Of a DNA stretch of 16,943 nt, positions 1 through 4,895 are shown one piece after another (position 1 is the stretch's first letter; the number at the start of each line of letters is the position of its first letter). The position numbers and the translations under genes are program-made. Source of the DNA: JARLFX01 sp036404255 (GTDB lineage Bacteria; Acidobacteriota; Terriglobia; Terriglobales; Acidobacteriaceae). Under the pieces are notes generated by a model. The model made no database searches. It was not told where the DNA came from and saw nothing but the letters and a program-made list of their open reading frames with translations. The stretch spans positions 1-16,943 of the forward strand of contig DASWOP010000304.1 in assembly GCA_036404255.1 (NCBI GenBank). Direction: 5' to 3'.

Positions 1-704
1 AAGGCCAGCGGGCCGTCGAGGATTGCGCCGGTGATCTGGCCGCGGTCCGACATCTTGCAGAGAGCAGCAGCGTCCAGCGTGGAGATCATCTTGCAGTTGA
101 TCGTCTCAACCGCGGAGAGGATGGCGACGCGGGGCGTTTCAATGCCGAGCTCGTGGGCCAGGTCGATCGCATTCTGCGTGATGGAGACCTTGTCTTCCAG
201 CGTCGGTGCGATGTTGATGGCGGCGTCGGTAATGAGCAGCGTGCGGTTGTAGCGCGGTGCTTCCATGACGAACACGTGGCTGATGCGGCGCGAAGTGCGC
301 AGGCCAGTTTCCTTCGCAACGACGTACTTCATCAGCAGGTCGGTGTGGAGGCTGCCCTTCATCAGAGCGCCGGCGCGGTTGGTCTTGCAGAGCTCAACGG
401 CTTTGGCCGCGGCTTCTTCTTCCGTGGCGACTTCGATGAGGCGGTAGGGCTTGATGTTGAGGTCGAGGTCCTTCGCGATGGCTGCGATCTCGGCGGCGTC
501 GCCAACCAGGATAGGCTCGATCAGTCCGGCTTCGGCTGCCTCTACGGCGCCGGCCAGTGCTACGGTGCTGTGCGGCCAGCAGACGGCAACGGGAATCGCG
601 GGGTGCTCAGCACGCGTCTTCAGCAGCGAGTGCAGCAGGTAAAAGTGGTTCGTGTTTCCTGCCTTCGCAAATTCAAAACCTGTGGTGGTGGCGGGCGCGC
701 TCAT
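1..704 (-). CDS. Phosphate acetyl/butyryltransferase family enzyme, partial (C-terminus outside window)
   Basis: Reads as 234 codons open to the left edge. It begins MSAPATTTGFEF, and the frame holds MKGSLHTDLLMKYV, SHVFVMEAP, LLITDAAINIAP and a C-terminal ADRGQ-like stretch reading MSDRGQITGAILDGPLA. These are hallmark segments of the Pta/Ptb fold, which transfers an acyl group from acyl-CoA to phosphate in the cytoplasm, giving acyl-phosphate for a kinase. Family members are usually about 300 aa, so roughly 70 residues lie beyond the edge. The ATG at 704-702 is supported by AGGAG at 719-715 with a 10-base spacer. There is no MaoC-type N-terminal fusion as in some relatives. Acetyl versus butyryl preference cannot be read from this sequence; a partner acyl kinase could lie further left. 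Family identity is secure, substrate is not. Confidence 0.88.
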   Translation of the reverse strand, partial: MSAPATTTGFEFAKAGNTNHFYLLHSLLKTRAEHPAIPVAVCWPHSTVALAGAVEAAEAGLIEPILVGDAAEIAAIAKDLDLNIKPYRLIEVATEEEAAAKAVELCKTNRAGALMKGSLHTDLLMKYVVAKETGLRTSRRISHVFVMEAPRYNRTLLITDAAINIAPTLEDKVSITQNAIDLAHELGIETPRVAILSAVETINCKMISTLDAAALCKMSDRGQITGAILDGPLA

Positions 705-745
705 AGATACATATCTCCTGATGCCTTTACGGCGATGTCTCTATG

Positions 746-780
746 ATGGGCTTAAATTGCCCATTTGTGGTGTGATGGGC
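746..780. repeat. Three-arm inverted repeat in the leader of the phosphate acyltransferase gene
   Basis: Read on the minus strand the order is GCCCAT (780-775), ten bases, ATGGGC (764-759), seven AT-rich bases, GCCCAT (751-746). The middle arm is complementary to both outer arms, so two mutually exclusive 6-bp hairpins are possible in the transcript. Alternatively the arms are half-sites for a dimeric repressor. The element lies 42-76 bases upstream of the acyltransferase start codon. The arms are seen directly; the regulatory role is inferred. Confidence 0.45.
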
Positions 781-799
781 GTCACTCAGAAGAGATGAT

Positions 800-816
800 G
801 TGCCACAATGTGGCAC
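800..816. promoter_or_regulatory. 17-bp near-perfect palindrome between GH28 and phosphate acyltransferase genes
   Basis: GTGCCACA-A-TGTGGCAC has 8-bp perfect arms around one base. It lies 66 bases after the GH28 stop and 96 bases before the acyltransferase start. Such a tight palindrome suits a homodimeric DNA-binding regulator. As RNA it could also form a 6-bp stem with a 5-base loop and act as a weak terminator of the CE15-GH28 transcript, although no U-tract follows. Function is undecided. Confidence 0.45.
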
Positions 817-881
817 CGGAAAAGATATAGGCCAACGAATTCAACCGTTTGCGGACACGTCGGCGGGTGGCGAATATCGGA

Positions 882-2273
882 TCAACGGAAGATATAGGGC
901 ACAGCGGGCGGCAGCACGGGCTCCGGCAGCTTGGGCCCCTCGATTGCAACGGCATGCAGCAGCCCGATGCCGTGCACATTGTGCGTGCGCAGCAACGGCC
1001 CGCTGAAGCCAGTGACGGCGATGTTGCGCAGCACAACGCCGCGCATGTTCGCCAGCGAGATGCCCTGGGCGCAGGTGCCGGTCACGTTGCTGAGCGTGAA
1101 ACCCTCGATGGGCCGGTCAGGATGCACGGCGGTTCCATCCACCAGCACGGGGCAGTCCGTGACCTTGATGTTGCTGAAGCGGAGGTTCTTCGCCGTTGGA
1201 ATGCCTTCCATGCCGGGGACAGGGTCCTGATCCTGCAGGCCACTGTTCAGCATGTTCAGCCGGAGGAAGCTCGCCTGCACGCCGGAGACTTCGAGCCCAT
1301 CGGCCACGAAGTTTTCCAGGAATGGGCCACGCCCCGGGCGGCTCTTGATGTAGATGGCGTGAGATTTTGCAGCGGTAAATTTGCAGTTCTTGATGCTCAC
1401 GTTGCGGATACCGCCGGAGGTTTCGCTGCCGATGCCGATGCAGGCAAAGATGGAGTCGGCGAAGGTGCAGTTGGAGATGTGCACGTCTTCTGTGGGCTGG
1501 TGCATGGTGTAGCCCTCTTCGCCGCGGCCGGATTTCAGCGAGATGCAGTCGTCGCCAGTGGAGATGTCGCAGCGGTCGATGCGCACGTGCCTGCATGAGT
1601 CCACGTCGATGCCGTCGCCGTTGCCGCCCGTGCTGCGGATGGTGAGCCCGCTGATGCTGACGTTTGCGCACTCCGTCGGATGGATGGACCACATGCGGTA
1701 GTAGCTGGTGGAGAAATCCTCCAGCCGCACGCCGTCGCAGCGGATGGGTTCGATCAGGGCGGGATGGCGCAGTGGAGATTCTTTCGTGGGCCGTCCGCCG
1801 AGCGCATTCGCGCCTACAATCTTGCCAGGGCCAACGATGCCCGTCCTCTGCGCATCAATGGCGTAGAAGAGCCCAACGTGCCCGGGAATCCACTTGCCCT
1901 CCCAGCGCACTTCGCTGACGGGATAATCGTCCATGTTGTCCGAGCCGAGGACGACAGTATCCGCCTCCAGCCGCAGCAGCACGTTGGAACGCAACTGAAT
2001 CGCTCCGCTCAGATACTTGCCCGCAGACAGCAGCACTTCGCCGCCGCCGAGAACGGCGCAGCGGTCGATGGTGCGCTGGATCGCTGCGGTGTCCTTTGTG
2101 GTGCCGTCGCCGGTGGTGCCAAAGTCGCGGACGTTGAGGCGAACTTTGGGCGGCGCTGGCTGCGGCTTCGCAGCCGTTGCGGTGACTGCCAGCAGTGGCC
2201 GTGCAAAGGGAGCCGCGATCATGCTGCAGCCAACGGCCCGCAGAAATCCACGGCGCGCTAAGTTCTTCATCAT
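882..2273 (-). CDS. GH28 family glycoside hydrolase (polygalacturonase-like), Tat-exported
   Basis: 463 aa from the chosen start. The N-terminus MMKNLARRGFLRAVG carries a twin-arginine motif and a hydrophobic stretch ending near LLAVTATA, so export by Tat is likely. The mature protein starts a parallel beta-helix: LNVRDFGTTGDG (about 46-57), NGDGIDVDS (218-226), TGDDCISLKSG (239-249), GIGSETSGG (280-288) and YIKSRPGRG (308-316). These correspond to the NxD, DD and RIK motifs of GH28 pectin-type hydrolases; the acidic residues are present. The His of the usual GHG motif is not: that position reads FAC. The start ATG at 2273 overlaps the TGA of the upstream esterase (TGATG), with GGAG five bases before it; an ATG three bases on is also possible. 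A longer upstream frame runs through the esterase gene and is not used. GH28 fold is firm; substrate could be polygalacturonate, rhamnogalacturonan or another galacturonoside. Confidence 0.88.
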   Translation of the reverse strand: MMKNLARRGFLRAVGCSMIAAPFARPLLAVTATAAKPQPAPPKVRLNVRDFGTTGDGTTKDTAAIQRTIDRCAVLGGGEVLLSAGKYLSGAIQLRSNVLLRLEADTVVLGSDNMDDYPVSEVRWEGKWIPGHVGLFYAIDAQRTGIVGPGKIVGANALGGRPTKESPLRHPALIEPIRCDGVRLEDFSTSYYRMWSIHPTECANVSISGLTIRSTGGNGDGIDVDSCRHVRIDRCDISTGDDCISLKSGRGEEGYTMHQPTEDVHISNCTFADSIFACIGIGSETSGGIRNVSIKNCKFTAAKSHAIYIKSRPGRGPFLENFVADGLEVSGVQASFLRLNMLNSGLQDQDPVPGMEGIPTAKNLRFSNIKVTDCPVLVDGTAVHPDRPIEGFTLSNVTGTCAQGISLANMRGVVLRNIAVTGFSGPLLRTHNVHGIGLLHAVAIEGPKLPEPVLPPAVPYIFR

Positions 2274-3646
2274 CACAACTCCGGATGCAGATGCATCTTC
2301 AAAAACTGAATATAGATCTCCCAGTCGGAAGGCACCATGCCGTGACCGCCATCGTGCATGGAATAGCTGAGATCGTGCAGGATGGGCTGCTTTGCATCCG
2401 GCCACACGGTCGTGTCCAGCGGATCTTTGCCGAGCAGCTTATAGACCGGAGCAGCGGCGACGGCGGCGAGAAATTCGCCCTTGGGATCGGACCAGTAATC
2501 CGTGTTGCCGGTCTGCAGCAGCAACGGGCGCGGCGCCACCAGCGCGACGAGCATGTGCGCATCCATCGGCATATTCTCCCCGCGCGGAACGTATTTTGCC
2601 CAGTTACCGGCAAACTGGTATGGGTACCGGGTAGGCGCTTCCAGATGGGCGATCGTCTCGCCGTAGTTGCGGCGGCTGAGTGCAGCGCCGCCCTCGCCCG
2701 AACAGCTTGCGATCACTGCTGCAAAGCGCTGGTCGTGCGCGCCGGCCCACATCACCGTCTTGCCCAGGCGGGAGATGCCGTGGATGGCGACCCGGTGCGC
2801 GTCGATCTTCGCGTCCGTCTCAAAATAATCCTGCACGCGGCTCATGCCCCATGCCCACGCGGAGATGGTGCCCCACTCGTCCGGCGCGGGCTGCGTCTGC
2901 CCCGGCTTCAGATAGCGAGCACGGATGCCGTTGGCAAATCCGCCCGGATAATCCGGCTCCACATCGCCGTAGTAGAACGTCGCCACGCCGAAGCCGGCAT
3001 CCAGCAGCGGCTCAACGTTCAGCCTGCCGAAGGTGCGGCCCTGCTTCGCGGGTATCTTCGTGTTGGTCTTGGGGTCCCAGACGAAGTCGGGCGCAATGCC
3101 TGGGTCATCGACCATGCTGGAGGGCGCGCTGAAGCTGATATTCAGCAGCATTGGCACCGGCTTCTTCGCCGCCGCGGGTAGATAGATCAGCAGGTGGATG
3201 GCGGGATAGCCCACGTCCGTATTGCCCTTGGGCGCAAGGTGGATGACGACCTGTTTGCGTATCGCCTTGCCGTTCAGCGCCGGGCTTCCCTTGTCGATGA
3301 CGTCGAAGCTCTCGTTTGCCGGGCGGCCCGGCGCGCGACCGTACTGCTGGGTCTCATACATCTGCACAATCTCAGGCCGCCGCTTCTTGGTCCACGTCTT
3401 CGCATCGCGAACCGGCGTGCCGTCGTTCAACTTCAGCGGATCGGGCAGCGTGTAGGTGCCTACTTTGGTTTCGTCGTAATTGACCGGGATTTCGGCGACG
3501 ATACTGGCCGGAGTTTTAGCCGCCACAGGTTGAGCATTGGCGGCTGCTGGAGCATGCGCCGGTTCGCTGGCCTGTGCGGCCCGCATCTCTATGGCAACGG
3601 TTGTCTCTGCAAGCAGAAGGAGCGGGAGGGCAAATCTCAAGCGCAT
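2273..3646 (-). CDS. CE15-type glucuronoyl esterase (alpha/beta hydrolase), secreted
   Basis: 457 aa. A Sec-type signal (MRLRFALPLLLLAETTVA) is followed by a Pro/Ala-rich linker and an alpha/beta-hydrolase domain. The nucleophile elbow is GISRLGK (290-296, Ser292), matching the GxSRxGK motif of CE15 4-O-methyl-glucuronoyl methylesterases, which cleave esters between glucuronoxylan and lignin or methyl glucuronate. CSGEGGAALSRRNYGE follows at about 315-330, and the His is in DGGHG (His435). The position of the fungal catalytic Glu holds Cys315, so the acid is probably an Asp in NTDYWSDPKGEF (about 381-392), as in the bacterial subset of CE15. The ATG at 3646 is preferred because an in-frame TTG at 3685 falls inside the predicted -10 box. 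The stop overlaps the GH28 start by one base, so the two are translationally coupled. Confidence 0.85.
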   Translation of the reverse strand: MRLRFALPLLLLAETTVAIEMRAAQASEPAHAPAAANAQPVAAKTPASIVAEIPVNYDETKVGTYTLPDPLKLNDGTPVRDAKTWTKKRRPEIVQMYETQQYGRAPGRPANESFDVIDKGSPALNGKAIRKQVVIHLAPKGNTDVGYPAIHLLIYLPAAAKKPVPMLLNISFSAPSSMVDDPGIAPDFVWDPKTNTKIPAKQGRTFGRLNVEPLLDAGFGVATFYYGDVEPDYPGGFANGIRARYLKPGQTQPAPDEWGTISAWAWGMSRVQDYFETDAKIDAHRVAIHGISRLGKTVMWAGAHDQRFAAVIASCSGEGGAALSRRNYGETIAHLEAPTRYPYQFAGNWAKYVPRGENMPMDAHMLVALVAPRPLLLQTGNTDYWSDPKGEFLAAVAAAPVYKLLGKDPLDTTVWPDAKQPILHDLSYSMHDGGHGMVPSDWEIYIQFLKMHLHPEL

Positions 3647-3684
3647 GGTCGAACTCTTTGCAAAGCGAAAATAGCGGCAACGCA

Positions 3685-3713
3685 ACCCTAGATTCCATAG
3701 ACTCGCATGTCAA
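3685..3713 (-). promoter_or_regulatory. Predicted sigma70-type promoter of the CE15-GH28 operon
   Basis: On the minus strand TTGACA (3713-3708) is followed after 17 bases by TAGGGT (3690-3685). The -35 is a perfect consensus and the -10 matches three of six positions, including the conserved TA and final T. It would give a leader of about 30 bases before the ATG at 3646. Seen by eye only; spacing is ideal. Confidence 0.5.
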
Positions 3714-3936
3714 CAAACCGACAAAGCCGCAGATGCTGGCGTGATCCACGAGGGCAATGATCGCCGCCGCGTTCCGTCTGCGGCCCTGTCGGAAATGACG
3801 GCGGCAGCGTTGCAGTAGTTTCACTGAGTCGGCTGGAGCCCCTCATTCTTTAGCGGCTTAGCCGGATTCTTACTGCTCGTGAGTAGGCGATTATCTCTTC
3901 CCTGTGTCTATTCCGCCACAAATGCCTAAGTGGTTG

Positions 3937-3953
3937 AAAATTGCAACAATTTT
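3937..3953. repeat. AT-rich dyad AAAATTG-CAA-CAATTTT
   Basis: Two perfect 7-bp arms are separated by three bases, followed by another T. It lies about 80 bases upstream of the predicted promoter of the small secreted gene at 4101. It could be an operator or an intrinsic-type hairpin; there is no gene upstream reading into it on the plus strand, which makes an operator more likely. Confidence 0.4.
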
Positions 3954-4032
3954 TACCACTATGTGATATTTGCGGATAAAACCAGCGTAACTATATGAAA
4001 ATAAAAACAAAAAAATAGTCAAAAAAAATACT

Positions 4033-4062
4033 TTGACAAACATATGTTGATTGACGTAATCT
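4033..4062 (+). promoter_or_regulatory. Predicted promoter of the small secreted TonB-domain gene, with TTGAC repeats
   Basis: TTGACA at 4033-4038 is a perfect -35 hexamer; 18 bases later TAATCT (4057-4062) is a partial -10. TTGAC recurs at 4051, 4064 and 4078, so either one of the later copies is the real -35 or they are binding sites. The A-tract just upstream (4001-4029) resembles an UP element. Confidence 0.4.
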
Positions 4063-4100
4063 GTTGACGGTCACCATTTGACTTCATGGAGGTAATACTA

Positions 4101-4523
4101 ATGCGAACACTTATTGCTAGCTTACTTGTACTTTCCCCCGTACTTCTGCATGCCCAGGCAAGCAAGCAGGCTGCAGACGCCAAGCTGTTTATGCCCGTCG
4201 CAGCAGCATCCGTGTCCACCACCACAACCACTCCCAAACCGGCCCTCCGCATCAGCACCGGAATTACCGCCGCCAAGCTGGTCAGCAAGCCGAACGTCGC
4301 GTTCACCGCGTCTGAGATCAATGCAGACAATAACCAGGTTGTAGTCCGCCTGTTGGTTGACGAGAAGGGCGCTGTTCAGAATGCTGAGATCGTCAAGTCG
4401 CTGAGCCCGCAGCTGGATCAGCGTGTTCTGGCCGCAGTTCGCGCCGCCCAATTCCGCCCCGCGGTTCTGGATGCGCAGGCTGTTGCAGAGAATGTAAACC
4501 TGACGTTCGTATTCCAGAAGTAA
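4101..4523 (+). CDS. Small secreted protein with TonB C-terminal domain
   Basis: 140 aa. MRTLIASLLVLSPVLLHAQA is a clear Sec signal peptide. After a short Ala/Thr/Pro-rich linker (about 21-65) comes a TonB C-terminal-type domain (about 76-139) with VVRLLVDEKGAV, a helix LDQRVLAAVRAAQFRPAV and a final strand NVNLTFVFQK. In TonB this fold contacts the TonB box of outer-membrane receptors. Here the hydrophobic N-terminus looks cleavable and there is no long Pro-rich spacer, so the protein is probably free in the periplasm rather than a classical energy transducer. The ATG at 4101 is chosen because GGAGG lies at 4088-4092, eight bases upstream; an ATG at 4086 overlaps this ribosome binding site. 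It stands alone, flanked by gaps. The partner is unknown. Confidence 0.8.
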   Translation: MRTLIASLLVLSPVLLHAQASKQAADAKLFMPVAAASVSTTTTTPKPALRISTGITAAKLVSKPNVAFTASEINADNNQVVVRLLVDEKGAVQNAEIVKSLSPQLDQRVLAAVRAAQFRPAVLDAQAVAENVNLTFVFQK

Positions 4524-4537
4524 CCTTGTACCTCGTA

Positions 4538-4573
4538 GTTCAGGGCCCCCGAGCGTACTCGGGAAATCTGAAC
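4538..4573 (+). terminator. Two-tier hairpin after the TonB-domain gene, possible terminator
   Basis: GTTCAG (4538-4543) pairs with CTGAAC (4568-4573), and inside it CCCGAG (4548-4553) pairs with CTCGGG (4558-4563) around a CGTA tetraloop. A symmetric 4-base internal loop separates the stems. It begins 15 bases after the stop codon. There is no T-run after it, so it is a weak or protein-assisted terminator, or an mRNA 3' stabiliser. Confidence 0.5.
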
Positions 4574-4651
4574 CCGGCATCAGACTGAACCAGGCTGAGC
4601 AGGGATCCAGAGAAAGAGGCATCTTGAGTTGTTCGAGATGTTCCTCCGCCC

Positions 4652-4684
4652 CTTCTCACAGGCAATAAACCGGCTTGTGAGAAG
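4652..4684. repeat. 9-bp perfect inverted repeat upstream of hypF
   Basis: CTTCTCACA (4652-4660) and TGTGAGAAG (4676-4684) are exact reverse complements separated by 15 bases. It sits 211 bases before the hypF start. It may be a stem-loop in a long hypF leader or a regulator site; nothing in the sequence decides between them. Confidence 0.45.
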
Positions 4685-4895
4685 ATTGCAGTCCGGGAAT
4701 GCGCCACTCGCGCGAGCCAATCACACCTACAAGGCTTGCTGCTGGAGTTTGGCCGTCCGGCCACCGGACCGATATTCGCTTCCACATGGATTCCATCTTT
4801 AGGCAGCTTCGTGCTGTCCATGCCATACTTTGGCCAATGGGGAAGGCCGACGCCGATTTGCGGCATCGCCTGACGCCCCGGCCAAGGAGTGGGAG

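Larger units (their letters stand above)
3647..4100. other. Divergent intergenic region, AT-rich on its right half
   Basis: 454 bases separate two genes that point away from each other. The left part holds the esterase promoter. From about 3935 the composition becomes strongly AT-rich, with A-tracts at 4001-4029, unlike the GC-rich coding DNA on both sides. Short dyads are visible: CGGCT-T-AGCCG at 3854-3864 and AAAATTG-CAA-CAATTTT at 3937-3953. No convincing coding frame or RNA gene was found; short frames here lack family features. Confidence 0.6.
4524..4895. other. Intergenic region between the TonB-domain gene and hypF
   Basis: 372 bases without a supported gene. It holds two hairpins (4538-4573 and 4652-4684). 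The rest has normal GC content; open frames crossing it on both strands continue antisense into hypF and show no recognisable domain. I could not identify a convincing hypF promoter by eye. A decayed gene or an unrecognised small RNA cannot be excluded. Confidence 0.5.

Noticed and set aside
153..746. Plus-strand 197-codon frame over the acyltransferase gene
   Set aside because: The minus strand encodes conserved Pta/Ptb motifs throughout; this is its antisense frame.
2195..3181. Plus-strand open frame of 328 codons opposite the CE15 and GH28 genes
   Set aside because: Spans the junction of two well-supported minus-strand genes and has low-complexity composition typical of an antisense frame.
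3516..3824. Minus-strand 102-codon frame crossing the esterase promoter
   Set aside because: Overlaps the 5' part of the esterase gene in another frame and the predicted promoter; no family features.
3990..4030. A-rich stretch as a possible intrinsic terminator or replication origin motif
   Set aside because: No GC-rich stem precedes the A/T tract in either direction and no DnaA-box cluster was seen; an UP-element-like promoter feature is simpler.
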